Assembly (NCBI RefSeq): GCF_000012325.1 | Contig: NC_003910.7 | Coordinates: 1,054,001 to 1,118,000, forward strand | Length of the DNA: 64,000 nucleotides | Direction of reading: 5' to 3' | Origin: Colwellia psychrerythraea 34H | GTDB lineage: Bacteria; Pseudomonadota; Gammaproteobacteria; Enterobacterales; Alteromonadaceae | Shown: positions 8,968 through 18,300 of the stretch, one piece after another | Position numbering within the stretch: the first letter of the stretch is position 1 | Layout of the letters: each line of letters begins with the position of its first letter | Program-made: the position numbers and the translations under genes | The notes under the pieces: model-generated | Told to the model about the DNA's origin: nothing | Seen by the model: only the letters and a program-made list of their open reading frames with translations | Database searches by the model: none

Positions 8968-9516
8968 ATGGGTAAGCTAATTCGCTTTTTACCTTTGATA
9001 TTAGTCATCGCCTTAGGTGTTGTATTGTATCGTGGCTTATCACTTAACCCACAGGATATGCCGTCGGCACTTGTTGGCAAGACTATGCCGGCTTTTGCTC
9101 TGCAAACACTTAATAACAGTGAACAAATGGTCACTCAAGCAGATCTTCTTGGTGATATTGTTTTAGTTAATGTTTGGGCTACCTGGTGTCCTACGTGTAA
9201 GTATGAACACCCGTATTTAGTTGATATTGCAAAAGACCCTCAAGTTAAATTGTATGGCTTGAACTATAAAGATGAGCGTGTTGCCGCACAGAAATGGCTG
9301 CAAAACTATGAAGACCCTTATATGTTTTCAATTTTTGATGAAGAAGGGACCTTAGGTTTAGATCTCGGTGTTTATGGTGCGCCAGAAACGTTCGTTATTG
9401 ATCATCATGGTATTATTCGTAAACGTTTTGCTGGTGCTATTGATACACGCGTATGGCGACGTGAATTTGAGCCATTAATTGCTCAGCTAATTGAAGAAAA
9501 AAAGCAGGGGAAATAA
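8968..9516 (+). CDS. ccmG: Thiol:disulfide interchange protein CcmG/DsbE
   Basis: CcmG is a membrane-anchored periplasmic thioredoxin-like reductant that keeps the apocytochrome CxxCH cysteines reduced. One N-terminal anchor (about residues 5-21) precedes a thioredoxin fold with the active site WCPTCKYEHP (Cys74 and Cys77). The downstream GAPETFVIDHHG segment carries the cis-proline typical of the DsbE branch. It is packed tightly between ccmF and ccmH. Confidence 0.97.
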   Translation: MGKLIRFLPLILVIALGVVLYRGLSLNPQDMPSALVGKTMPAFALQTLNNSEQMVTQADLLGDIVLVNVWATWCPTCKYEHPYLVDIAKDPQVKLYGLNYKDERVAAQKWLQNYEDPYMFSIFDEEGTLGLDLGVYGAPETFVIDHHGIIRKRFAGAIDTRVWRREFEPLIAQLIEEKKQGK

Positions 9517-9517
9517 C

Positions 9518-9985
9518 ATGCGTCTATTCAGCATATTTATACTCATATTGGTCTTCGCATTTGGTGCTAATGTAGCTTCGGCTAGCCCAGTAGAAACTTA
9601 TGAATTTAATGATGAAGTGACTAAAATTCGCTTCCAAGCATTAAGTAAAGAATTACGATGTCCTAAGTGTCAAAACCAAAACTTAGCTGACTCTAACTCA
9701 CCCATTGCAGCTGATTTGCGTCGAGAGCTATACGAGTTATTGCAACAAGGTAAAGCCGATAGTGAAATTGTTAACTTTATGGTCGACCGCTATGGTGAAT
9801 TTGTTTTATATCGACCGAGAGTCTCTGAGTTGACTTACATTTTATGGTTTGGTCCAGCAGTGTTAATTTTGTTAGGTATTATTGTGGTTATTGTTATTGT
9901 TCGCCGAAAACCAGTGGATAAAAAAGTCTTGGCTTTATCCTCAGAGCAAAAAGAAAAGCTTAAAAACTTAACAAACAATAAATAG
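9518..9985 (+). CDS. ccmH: Cytochrome c maturation protein CcmH
   Basis: CcmH exchanges electrons with CcmG and the apocytochrome during heme ligation. From the ATG at 9518 the product is 155 residues: a cleavable signal peptide (to about residue 22), a periplasmic domain with the redox motif LRCPKCQNQN (Cys48, Cys51), and a C-terminal membrane helix. The frame stays open upstream to 9491, inside ccmG, but an AGGGGA site near 9506 fits the 9518 start, which is also where the signal peptide begins. Confidence 0.95.
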   Translation: MRLFSIFILILVFAFGANVASASPVETYEFNDEVTKIRFQALSKELRCPKCQNQNLADSNSPIAADLRRELYELLQQGKADSEIVNFMVDRYGEFVLYRPRVSELTYILWFGPAVLILLGIIVVIVIVRRKPVDKKVLALSSEQKEKLKNLTNNK

Positions 9986-9986
9986 G

Positions 9987-10045
9987 TATAGCAAACGGAT
10001 TCATTAATTCTCACTCAGTGATAATAAATAAGTCTGATTGGTATT
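9987..10045. repeat. Short palindromic element, copy 2 (ccmH-ccmI gap)
   Basis: The left arm (TATAGCAAACGGATTCATTA) and the right arm (AAATAAGTCTGATTGGTATT) are imperfect inverted copies meeting at CTCACTCAGTGA. This element fills almost all of the ccmH-ccmI gap, ending 37 bases before the ccmI ATG. Confidence 0.6.
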
Positions 10046-10082
10046 ACCACTCGATAAATTAAAAGAAGTAGTAGATAGCATT

Positions 10083-11381
10083 ATGGAATTTTTAGTAATA
10101 GGCCTTATATTTTTAATTTTATTATTATTGATTGTATGGCGACCTTTCTTTAAACAGAAAACACAAGATGTTCGTGTCGATAGCAGTTTGCGTGATGAAA
10201 CCAATATACGCCTATATCATGAGCACAAAAAAGAAATAGAAAAAGACTACGGCGAAGGAGGCATTGATGAGGAAAACTATCAGTACCTGTTAGCTGAACT
10301 TGATAATACCTTATTGCAAGATATTGATACTACTTCGACTGAAGACAAAGTTACCACTACTGTAGTTAAGCCGTATTCTCCTCTTTGGCCACTAGGGTTA
10401 AGTGTCTTTATTATCATTTTCTCTGTGGCACTTTATAACAAGCAAGGCAGTTATAAAATTCTTACTGAGTTACCAGCAGGGCATGGGCAGCAAGAAGCTA
10501 AATCACAAGAAGAAATGCTAAAACAGCGTGAAACTGATGCTATGGCACATATTGAAAAACTGCAAAAACATATTGAATCAAACCCTGAAGATAGTGAAGC
10601 CTGGTATAACCTAGGGCAAACTTATGTTGCAGTCGGCGGCTTCGATGAAGCAGTTATTGCATTTAATCGGGTGATCAAAATTGAAGGGGAGCATGCCGAT
10701 ATTTTAGGTGCTATTGCTCAAGCGCTTTATTATAAAAATAATCAACAAATCAGTGACCAAGTACAAAAATATATTGATAAGGCATTAGCCCTTGATATAG
10801 ATGATCCATCAACCAATATTTTATTGGGCATGCATAACTTTATTGGTGAAAATTACCAACAAGCGGTAATCCACTGGCAGCGTGTTATTGATGCAAATAA
10901 TCAAGGCGTCAATATTACCGCATTAAAAGAAGCGGTTGCAGAAGCTAATAATCGACTCGGTGTCTCAGCAAGTAGCTCAGCAGAACAGTCAGTAAGTAGT
11001 TCTGCTGATAACCCAGCAGATGCAGCAGGACCTCAATTAAAAGTGAGTGTCCGTTTATCAGATGATATTGCTAAGCAATTAGCGCAAGGAGAAGATCGAG
11101 TAGTCTTTATATATGCGGTACCGACAAATGGTCAGCGTATGCCTCTTGCTGCGGTTAAGATGAAAGCTAGTGATTTACCTACTATCGTTGTGTTGAATAA
11201 TAGTCAAGCGATGAGCAGTGAAAACAACTTAAGTAGTGTAGATAAAGTACACGTATATGCCATTGTCTCAATGCAAGGTGGTGTAGGCATTAAATCAGGT
11301 GACTATAAAGCTCAAGCGCTTGGTATCGATGTTAATCGCAGTGAAGCACTTGAATTAGTTGTGAATAAACTGGTTGAGTAA
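10083..11381 (+). CDS. ccmI: Cytochrome c maturation protein CcmI (TPR apocytochrome chaperone)
   Basis: CcmI binds apocytochromes and feeds them to the CcmFH ligase. From the ATG at 10083 the product is 432 residues with two membrane segments (about residues 1-20 and 93-112), an intervening charged cytoplasmic loop, then TPR repeats (SEAWYNLGQTYVAVGGFDEA) and a C-terminal beta-rich domain. A TTG start at 10038 is possible but lies within the upstream palindrome and would add 15 polar residues before the first membrane helix, so it is less likely. Confidence 0.93.
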   Translation: MEFLVIGLIFLILLLLIVWRPFFKQKTQDVRVDSSLRDETNIRLYHEHKKEIEKDYGEGGIDEENYQYLLAELDNTLLQDIDTTSTEDKVTTTVVKPYSPLWPLGLSVFIIIFSVALYNKQGSYKILTELPAGHGQQEAKSQEEMLKQRETDAMAHIEKLQKHIESNPEDSEAWYNLGQTYVAVGGFDEAVIAFNRVIKIEGEHADILGAIAQALYYKNNQQISDQVQKYIDKALALDIDDPSTNILLGMHNFIGENYQQAVIHWQRVIDANNQGVNITALKEAVAEANNRLGVSASSSAEQSVSSSADNPADAAGPQLKVSVRLSDDIAKQLAQGEDRVVFIYAVPTNGQRMPLAAVKMKASDLPTIVVLNNSQAMSSENNLSSVDKVHVYAIVSMQGGVGIKSGDYKAQALGIDVNRSEALELVVNKLVE

Positions 11382-11391
11382 CTTGTGCTGA

Positions 11392-11453
11392 TAATACCTG
11401 TTACCATTGAAAATGCTCTAAATCAGCATCTTGGTTGGTAATGGGGTTATATC
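11392..11453. repeat. Short palindromic element, copy 3 (after ccmI)
   Basis: The left arm ATACCTGTTACCATTGAAAA and the right arm TTGGTTGGTAATGGGGTTAT are inverted copies joined through ATGCTCTAAATCAGCATC. It begins 11 bases after the ccmI stop and abuts the next element. Confidence 0.55.
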
Positions 11454-11760
11454 AAACGAATTCATCTATTGACCAATTGAGAGCTCCAGTACGAGTTTGA
11501 AACAAACATAAAATTAAATATAGTTTTCTATATTTAATTTTTTTTGTAATATTCTTAGTTTGTTAATGATCTTGAAAAGTCGAGTATAAAAAGCTTATAT
11601 CGGCGTTATCTAATTTGATCAAGGCGCTGAATGGATGCAGCTGATGAGAAAATATAGAGGCATATTTTTCCTGAATAACCACTCTATTTGACTAATGCCT
11701 TGCCACTAAGACTTTTAATTCTCGTTAAGTGATCGATAAATGAGTCCGATGGGTATTATA
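11447..11760. repeat. Long inverted-repeat element, copy 4
   Basis: The outer arms are at about 11447-11482 (AACGAATTCATCTATTGACC) and 11721-11760 (CGATAAATGAGTCCGATGGG, inverted). The inner right part contains CTGAATAACCACTC and ATGCCTTGCC, related to the right core of the other long copies. The inner left part, with a local hairpin AAATATAGTTTTCTATATTT, is divergent. It joins copy 3 on the left and copy 5 on the right. Confidence 0.5.
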
Positions 11761-12025
11761 TACACGCTCCACTTGAAGATGCAGGATTCAGCTGGAATGA
11801 TAAACGCCTTTAGGCAAGGCATTGATTGAAGAGAATAGTTATTCTATTGTCGAAATCAATAACGCAGTATAAAGCGTTTATAAACCAGCCCTTTGGGGAA
11901 AACTGAGCAAAACATACCCGTCGTTACATTTGTTGCTAAGGGGATACCATTAACAAAAAATGTGCCTTGATTATGATTCGCCCAGGTTTCCTGAAACGAG
12001 CATCTTCAAGTGGAACGGGTATATA
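11757..12025. repeat. Long inverted-repeat element, copy 5 (upstream of hemH)
   Basis: The 26-base terminal arms are nearly perfect inverted copies: the left contains CCACTTGAAGATGC and the right GCATCTTCAAGTGG, both ending in TATATA. The inner core contains CAAGGCATTGATTGAAG and AAATCAATAACGCAG, matching copies at 23.6, 26.2 and 56.9 kb. No open reading frame is present. It ends 34 bases before the hemH ATG and may affect its expression. Confidence 0.8.
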
Positions 12026-12059
12026 AACTCAATAACTTAAAATAAGAAGAAAAAGCCAA

Positions 12060-13124
12060 ATGAAATCTCGCTTTAGTGCACGTCAACAAAATAGTGATAA
12101 TACCGCTGATGAAAATAAAAGCACAACAACAGCAGTATTATTAACTAATTTAGGATCACCCGATGAGCCGACAACAAGTGCAGTACGTCGTTATTTACGA
12201 GAGTTTTTATCAGATACACGTGTGGTCGAAATTCCGCGCTTAATTTGGCTATTAATTTTACACGGTATTATTTTACGCATTAGACCAGCAAAATCTGCCA
12301 AGTTGTACCAAACGGTTTGGCAAGATGATGGCGCGCCTTTGATATCAATTACGGCGGCACAGAAAGAAAAAATGGCGACGAAAATAAAATCTCAATACGG
12401 TGACAATGTTATTGTTGATTTTGCCATGCGTTATGGAAACCCATCAATTGCGAGTGTATTACAAAAATTTCAGCAACAAGGTGTTGATAAACTTGTTGTG
12501 TTACCTCTATATCCTCAATACGCAGGTCCAACGACAGCGTCCACTTTTGATGCTGTTAGTAAAGAATTACAAAAATGGCGCTATATACCATCGATACACT
12601 TTTTAAATACCTATCATAACAATCCATTCTATATACAAGCATTAGCTGAAACAGTTAAAGAGCATGTAGCAAGCCATGGTAAGCCCGAGCGCTTAGTGTT
12701 GTCATATCATGGTATGCCAGAGCTATTTCATAAGTGGGGAGATCCCTATTATGACTTCTGTCAGGAAACAACTTCACTACTCAAAAGGCTATTACTTGAA
12801 AGTGATTTAGGTTTTACTGATGATGAAATTATTATGACCTTCCAATCACGTTTCGGTAAGGCTGAGTGGCTTAAGCCGTATACGGATGAGACCCTGGAAA
12901 ATCTTCCTAAGCAAGGTATAAAACACGTTGCTATTATGAGCCCTGCATTTAGTGCTGATTGTCTTGAAACCCTTGAAGAGTTAATTCACGAAAATAGTGA
13001 AGTATTCTTAGAAGCAGGTGGTGAAAGCTATCATTATATTGCTGCGCTAAATGATCGTGATGATCATATTGATGCCTTGTTTGATGTGTTGGCACCAACA
13101 TTGGGGGCGCCCAACCTTAACTAG
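12060..13124 (+). CDS. hemH: Ferrochelatase
   Basis: HemH inserts ferrous iron into protoporphyrin IX, the last step of protoheme synthesis. The 354-residue protein has the expected N-terminal LLTNLGSPDEP motif, the QYAGPTTAS segment, and the catalytic histidine His217 in SYHGMP. The C-terminal SPAFSADCLETLEE contains the conserved glutamates that handle the metal. The first 22 or so residues form a polar extension not usual in HemH. It sits directly after the cytochrome c maturation genes, which use its product. Confidence 0.97.
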   Translation: MKSRFSARQQNSDNTADENKSTTTAVLLTNLGSPDEPTTSAVRRYLREFLSDTRVVEIPRLIWLLILHGIILRIRPAKSAKLYQTVWQDDGAPLISITAAQKEKMATKIKSQYGDNVIVDFAMRYGNPSIASVLQKFQQQGVDKLVVLPLYPQYAGPTTASTFDAVSKELQKWRYIPSIHFLNTYHNNPFYIQALAETVKEHVASHGKPERLVLSYHGMPELFHKWGDPYYDFCQETTSLLKRLLLESDLGFTDDEIIMTFQSRFGKAEWLKPYTDETLENLPKQGIKHVAIMSPAFSADCLETLEELIHENSEVFLEAGGESYHYIAALNDRDDHIDALFDVLAPTLGAPNLN

Positions 13125-13232
13125 GTATTTAATGAACAAAATTAGTCAGTCGCCAATTCAATAAACTCACTTGCTAAGCTATATAAAAATAGTATACTGT
13201 TTTTATATACAGTTTATGGCGGTGGGTGCATT

Positions 13233-14291
13233 ATGGGTAATCAGAAAAAAATAATTCACATTGATATGGACTGCTTTTATGCTGCTATTGAAATGCGAGA
13301 TTTTCCTGAATATCAAAATATCCCATTGGCCGTTGGTGGTGATGGCCCGCGTAGTGTCTTATGTACTAGTAATTATCAAGCTCGTCAGTTTGGTGTCCGT
13401 TCAGCCATGCCGGCGATTAAAGCCAAACAGCTTTGTCCACACCTTAAAATTGTTCATGGCCGCATGGATGTTTATAAAGAAACCTCCAAAAATATTAGAG
13501 AAATATTTTCTCGTTATACCGATCTCATTGAACCTTTATCTTTAGATGAGGCCTATCTGGATGTTACTGATGCAACAATGTGTCAGGGTAGTGCAACGCT
13601 TATTGCTGAGAGAATTAGAGCTGATATCTTTAATGAATTAAATTTAACGGCATCAGCAGGCATTGCACCGAATAAGTTTTTAGCAAAAATTGCCAGTGAT
13701 GAAAATAAACCTAATGGTCAATGCGTTATTACCCCAGATAAAGTCGCTAACTTTGTTGAACAACTTTCATTAAAGAAAATACCCGGTATTGGTCCAAAAA
13801 CGTTTGAAAAATTAAATAGGCATGGTTATGTAACTTGTGCTGATGTACGTCAAAGTAATATTCGAGCGCTACAAAATATTGTCGGTAAGTTTGCTAATAG
13901 CTTGTACTTAAAATCACATGGTGTCGATAATCGAGATTTAGAAGTCAGCCGGCAACGCAAATCTCTCGCCATCGAAACAACATTGGCGCACGATATATCT
14001 ACTCAAGATGAGTGTAAGCTTGTTATTGATTCCTTATACCAAAAATTACTCACTAGACTCGCTCCCCACAGTAATAGGGAAATCATTAGGCAAGGTGTGA
14101 AGCTTAAGTTTACTGATTTTAATCAAACAACCGTAGAAACACAAAGCAACGAGTGTCAGCAAGCCCTTTTTATCAGTTTATTATCAAAGGCATATAGCCG
14201 CTCAAATAAACGCGGTGTACGGCTTGTTGGTCTAACACTAGGATTTGCTGATAGTCCAGGCGAAAGTCAGCAGTTGTCTCTTTCGCTATAG
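13233..14291 (+). CDS. dinB: DNA polymerase IV (Y-family translesion polymerase)
   Basis: DinB copies past damaged template bases with low fidelity. The 352-residue protein has the Y-family palm motifs DMDCFYAAIEM (metal-binding aspartates near residues 9-11) and LSLDEAYLDVT (catalytic Asp/Glu pair), then the helix-hairpin-helix segment KIPGIGPKTFEKL, and the little-finger domain. The protein ends SQQLSLSL; I could not identify a clear beta-clamp-binding motif at the very end. No LexA box was identified in the 108-base upstream gap. It is followed by the remains of recX. Confidence 0.96.
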   Translation: MGNQKKIIHIDMDCFYAAIEMRDFPEYQNIPLAVGGDGPRSVLCTSNYQARQFGVRSAMPAIKAKQLCPHLKIVHGRMDVYKETSKNIREIFSRYTDLIEPLSLDEAYLDVTDATMCQGSATLIAERIRADIFNELNLTASAGIAPNKFLAKIASDENKPNGQCVITPDKVANFVEQLSLKKIPGIGPKTFEKLNRHGYVTCADVRQSNIRALQNIVGKFANSLYLKSHGVDNRDLEVSRQRKSLAIETTLAHDISTQDECKLVIDSLYQKLLTRLAPHSNREIIRQGVKLKFTDFNQTTVETQSNECQQALFISLLSKAYSRSNKRGVRLVGLTLGFADSPGESQQLSLSL

Positions 14292-14310
14292 CACTTATTA
14301 TCAGATCAGA

Positions 14311-14731
14311 GTGGCATTGAAAAATACGGCACTACATTGTGCCGTGATTTTATTAGAACGACCAGAACATTCCAAACTAGCATTGCTACAAAAACTAACC
14401 CTGCGTTATTTTTCGTCGAAGAGATTGATGCGGCTTTCGAAATTTGAGCCCAAAAGGCTATTTGAGGGATGAGTGCATTGTTGTCAGTCGCTGTCGATAT
14501 CAATTGAATCGAGGCTCTGGTTGGCTTTACATAGCTAATGAACTAGAACAAAAAGGCGTCTGCACAACATTTATCCAAGAATTGCGTGAAAGTTGTGAAA
14601 TTGATTGGTATCTTCAAGGTGAGCTTGCGTATAATAAGCAGCACAAAAAGAACAAGCTAAGAAAATTCGTTTTTTATAATACCCTGGTTATTCCCGTGAT
14701 TAAATTTTTCGGTATAAAGCTAAAGCCATAA
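14311..14731 (+). pseudogene. recX: Decayed recX (recombination regulator), multiple frameshifts and stops
   Basis: RecX normally inhibits RecA filaments and often precedes alaS. Pieces of RecX can be read in successive frames: ALHCAVILLERPEHSKLALL, then EEIDAAFEI, then KGYLRDECIVVSRCRYQLNR with ELEQKGV, then KKIRFL-YPGYSRD-I. Each shift moves the frame by minus one, consistent with single-base losses near 14418, 14452-14455 (A-run) and 14640-14656. In-frame stops lie at 14445, 14677 and 14701; the last two could be CAA and GAA codons changed to TAA. No clear ATG start remains. Single sequencing errors cannot explain this many lesions. Confidence 0.85.
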
Positions 14732-14782
14732 TGAACGTAGACCCTAATTAAAATAGACCTAAATCGATTTGTAGAGTATCCC

Positions 14783-17413
14783 ATGATTAAAAGCACCGCA
14801 GAAGTCCGTCAGGCATTTTTAGATTTTTTTGCCACCAAACAACATCAAATAGTTAAAAGTAGCTCACTTGTTCCTGGTAATGATGCAACGTTATTATTTA
14901 CCAATGCAGGCATGGTTCCTTTTAAAGATGTTTTTTTAGGTGCTGAGACACGTAGTTATACACGAGCAACCTCTGCACAACGCTGTGTACGAGCCGGTGG
15001 TAAGCATAACGATTTAGAAAATGTTGGCTACACTGCACGTCATCACACTTTTTTCGAAATGATGGGTAACTTTAGTTTTGGTGATTACTTCAAAAATGAT
15101 GCAATTAGTTATGCTTGGGAGTTTTTAACTGGCGAGTTAGGGTTAGCAAAAGAAAAGTTATTAGTCACAGTATATGCCACGGATGAAGAAGCTTTCTCTT
15201 ACTGGAGAGATGAGGTTGGTGTACCTGAAGATAAAATAATTCGTATTGGTGATAAGTCAGCTAACAAAAAGTATGAATCAGACAACTTCTGGTCAATGGG
15301 TGATACAGGCCCTTGTGGACCTTGTTCTGAAATATTCTATGATCACGGGGAAGACATCTTCGGCGGACCTCCAGGATCGCCTGATGAAGATGGTGACCGT
15401 TTTATAGAGATATGGAACATAGTATTTATGCAGTTTAACCGTCAAAGTGACGGCCGCATGGATCCGTTACCTAATCCATCTATCGATACTGGTATGGGTT
15501 TAGAGCGTATTTCTGCAATTATGCAAAATGTGCATAGCAACTATGAAATTGATATTTTCCAAGCACTAATTAAAGATACTGCTGCATTACTTGATTGCAG
15601 TGATCTTGAGCATAAATCACTACGTGTTATTGGTGACCATATTCGCTCATGTAGCTTTTTAATTGTTGATGGGGTTGTACCGTCAAATGAAGGCCGAGGT
15701 TATGTACTTCGCCGCATTATTCGTCGTGCTATTCGTCATGGTCATAAACTAGAAGCGACAGGACATTTCTTCCATAAACTTGTTGCCTCATTAATTGCTC
15801 AAATGGGAGAAGCCTATCCAGAGTTGGCTCAGCAACAAGCAATTATTGAAAAACTATTACGCATTGAAGAAGAGCAGTTTGGTCGAACTCTCGATCGTGG
15901 CATGATCTTATTAGAAGATATTTTAGCTAATTTATCTGGCGATATTATTAAAGGTGATGACGTATTTAAGCTGTACGATACCTACGGTTTTCCTGCCGAC
16001 TTAACGGCAGATATTGCCCGAGAGCGTAACTTGAAAATTGATAAAGATGGTTTTGATGTTGCGATGAAGCAACAGCGAGAGCGTGCCCAGCAAGCAAGTC
16101 AATTTGGCACTGATTATAATCAACAACTTAAATCTGACCAGAATACAGCTTTTAAAGGCTACGATAATGACTCATATTCAGCGACTGTTGTTGAGCTATT
16201 TAACAGCCAAGATCAAGACCCGGTTAGTCAACTAAACTCAGGTGAACAGGGCATTGTGATATTAGATCATACGCCATTTTACGCTGAATCAGGCGGTCAA
16301 GTAGGTGATAGTGGCTTACTTCACCTTGATGGCGGAGTATTTGAAGTAACAGATACAATCAAATTAGGTAATGCTTTTGCTCATAGAGGTACAGCTCATA
16401 CCGATGTTGGTTTGAATCGTCGAGTAAAAGCTGAAATTAATGTTGAGCGCAGAGCGGCTATTGTTAAAAACCATACCGCAACACATTTATTGCATGAAGC
16501 ATTGCGCAAAGTATTAGGTGAGCATGTTACACAGAAGGGGTCATTATGTGATAGTGATAAGTTACGTTTTGATTTCTCTCATTTTGAAGGCGTTACCGCT
16601 CAAGAATTACATGATGTTGAGCAAATGGTTAACAATGAAATTCGACGCAACCATGCAAAACAAACCGAATCAATGTATATCGAAGAAGCTAAAGCAAAAG
16701 GCGCTATGGCTCTCTTTGGTGAGAAGTATGATGATGAAGTTCGTGTAGTAACACTCGGTGATTTTTCAATAGAGCTTTGTGGTGGTGTGCATGTTAATAG
16801 AACCGGTGATATCGGTTTCTTAAAAATAGTGTCTGAATCTGGTATCGCAGCAGGTGTTCGTCGTATTGAAGCTGTTACGGGGACAGGTGCACTTGATTTT
16901 ATAAATCAACAAACCGCTTCTTTAACGACTATTGCGGCACTGGTTAAAAGCGATGTAACTAATGCGAGTAGCAAAGTGGAGCTACTTATTAGTCGTTCTA
17001 AGCAGCTTGAAAAAGAAATTGGACAACTTAAGCAAGAACTAGCAGCACAAGCAGGATCTGATTTAGTAAACAACACCATTGAAATTAATGGTGTTAAGGT
17101 TCTCATTGCAGATTTAGGTAGCGTAGAAAGTAAAGCATTACGCGGCATGGTTGATGAACTTAAAAACAAAATGCAGTCAGGCGTTATTATGTTGGCTACA
17201 GCCAATGGTCCAAAAGTTGGCTTAATTGCTGGTGTTACTAAAGATTTGGTAGGGCGAGTTAAAGCGGGTGACCTTGTGAATATGGTTGCGCAACAAGTCG
17301 GTGGTAAAGGTGGTGGTCGTCCTGATATGGCGCAAGCGGGCGGTAGTCAGCCTGAAAACATAACCTCAGCACTAGAAAGCGTCTCAGCATGGTTAACAGA
17401 AAAACTGGCTTAA
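14783..17413 (+). CDS. alaS: Alanyl-tRNA synthetase
   Basis: AlaS charges tRNA-Ala and edits mischarged serine or glycine. The 876 residues have the class II catalytic domain at the N-terminus ([33 protein letters not shown] as [19 protein letters not shown]), the editing domain with zinc-binding [11 protein letters not shown] and [13 protein letters not shown], and the C-terminal C-Ala domain ending in the glycine-rich [15 protein letters not shown]. Length and order are standard. A strong terminator follows. Its usual neighbours recA (upstream) and lysC (downstream) are missing here. Confidence 0.99.
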   Translation: MIKSTAEVRQAFLDFFATKQHQIVKSSSLVPGNDATLLFTNAGMVPFKDVFLGAETRSYTRATSAQRCVRAGGKHNDLENVGYTARHHTFFEMMGNFSFGDYFKNDAISYAWEFLTGELGLAKEKLLVTVYATDEEAFSYWRDEVGVPEDKIIRIGDKSANKKYESDNFWSMGDTGPCGPCSEIFYDHGEDIFGGPPGSPDEDGDRFIEIWNIVFMQFNRQSDGRMDPLPNPSIDTGMGLERISAIMQNVHSNYEIDIFQALIKDTAALLDCSDLEHKSLRVIGDHIRSCSFLIVDGVVPSNEGRGYVLRRIIRRAIRHGHKLEATGHFFHKLVASLIAQMGEAYPELAQQQAIIEKLLRIEEEQFGRTLDRGMILLEDILANLSGDIIKGDDVFKLYDTYGFPADLTADIARERNLKIDKDGFDVAMKQQRERAQQASQFGTDYNQQLKSDQNTAFKGYDNDSYSATVVELFNSQDQDPVSQLNSGEQGIVILDHTPFYAESGGQVGDSGLLHLDGGVFEVTDTIKLGNAFAHRGTAHTDVGLNRRVKAEINVERRAAIVKNHTATHLLHEALRKVLGEHVTQKGSLCDSDKLRFDFSHFEGVTAQELHDVEQMVNNEIRRNHAKQTESMYIEEAKAKGAMALFGEKYDDEVRVVTLGDFSIELCGGVHVNRTGDIGFLKIVSESGIAAGVRRIEAVTGTGALDFINQQTASLTTIAALVKSDVTNASSKVELLISRSKQLEKEIGQLKQELAAQAGSDLVNNTIEINGVKVLIADLGSVESKALRGMVDELKNKMQSGVIMLATANGPKVGLIAGVTKDLVGRVKAGDLVNMVAQQVGGKGGGRPDMAQAGGSQPENITSALESVSAWLTEKLA

Positions 17414-17462
17414 AAGAGGCCTTGAATGATTAAGAGTTAAGTTATCATTTATCGTAAAGACT

Positions 17463-17489
17463 AAAAAGGAAGCATTTTGCTTCCTTTTT
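17463..17489 (+). terminator. Terminator after alaS
   Basis: AAAAAGGAAGCA pairs with TGCTTCCTTTTT around a TTT loop, ending in a T-run. Confidence 0.85.
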
Positions 17490-17866
17490 GCATTTTTACT
17501 GTGTTGTTTTAACACTGTTCGTTCCGCTGAAAATTGGTTCTACTTTGTCAGTATTTAATCTAAACGCATAAAACATTACAAATGATCACAGATTTGGCTG
17601 CAAAATTAAGCTATAAAGCTATTCAATGATATGGAAATATTGCTAAAATATGATCGTTTAGTAGAGTAATAGTCTCTTTTATTACTCATAATCGAAGTTT
17701 CATTGAAAACTATCATCGGATATGGTGTTTTTAATGAATAATGACTTTTTATAATAAATTGACTATTAATTATAGTGGATGGATTAAAAAAGTAGCTAAC
17801 TCTAATATATTACTAGCTTATATATATTTATTTAGTGATCTCACTTTAAAGGATAAGGAAGAAAAT
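17490..17866 (+). promoter_or_regulatory. csrA upstream region
   Basis: About 377 AT-rich bases separate the alaS terminator from csrA. Several AT-rich promoter-like stretches are present (for example TTGACT at 17759-17764), but no single well-spaced promoter stands out. An open frame starting at 17741 runs into csrA, but csrA itself begins at 17867. An AAGGAAG ribosome site lies just before that start. Confidence 0.45.
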
Positions 17867-18064
17867 ATGCTTATATTAACAAGGCGCGTTGGCGAAACAT
17901 TAATGATTGGTGACGAAGTTACTGTGACTGTTTTGGGCGTTAAAGGAAATCAGGTAAGAATAGGTGTTAATGCACCAAAAGAAATCTCAGTACATCGTGA
18001 AGAAATTTACATGCGCATTCAAGCCGAAAAAGGCGATAATGAAGCTTCAGGTAATAAAGTCTAA
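17867..18064 (+). CDS. csrA: Carbon storage regulator CsrA (RNA-binding)
   Basis: CsrA is a small dimeric RNA-binding protein that controls translation and stability of mRNAs for carbon storage, motility and biofilm. From the ATG at 17867 the product is 65 residues: [16 protein letters not shown] opens the conserved beta strand containing the RNA-binding Arg6/Arg7 region, and the end of the fold, [11 protein letters not shown], carries the second RNA-contact site with Arg44. The longer open frame from 17741 is not supported: family members begin at MLILTRR and a good AAGGAAG ribosome site precedes 17867. Confidence 0.98.
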
Positions 18065-18140
18065 TAAATCTCTTATCATTTAAGTGGATTGTTAGACTAA
18101 CTGAGAAACATTGTTATATATAAAGCTTTATATAATGACT

Positions 18141-18169
18141 AAAAAACACCGCTCAGGCGGTGTTTTTTT
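18141..18169 (+). terminator. Terminator after csrA
   Basis: AAAAAACACCGC pairs with GCGGTGTTTTTT around TCAG, with a T-run at the end. Confidence 0.88.
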
Positions 18170-18261
18170 AAGCTTTGCGTTAAGTTAATGATTAAAAAAC
18201 ATCATATTTGACTGAATTGTCAGCAAATAGAAATTTATACTAAATAAATGCTAAAAATTGT

Positions 18262-18289
18262 TTGACTTATTTTTAGAATCCCTTATTAT
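18262..18289 (+). promoter_or_regulatory. Stable-RNA promoter for the tRNA cluster
   Basis: TTGACT at 18262-18267 and TATTAT at 18284-18289 are separated by 16 bases and followed by the GC-rich CGCACCC, the discriminator typical of growth-rate-controlled tRNA promoters. Confidence 0.65.
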
Positions 18290-18300
18290 TCGCACCCATT

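Noticed and set aside
14444..14731. Open frame of 95 codons between dinB and alaS
   Set aside because: It is one frame of a broken recX: upstream RecX sequence continues in other frames and the tail shifts frame again, so it is not a separate gene.
17741..17866. N-terminal extension of csrA
   Set aside because: CsrA always begins at MLILTRR, and a strong ribosome site precedes 17867.
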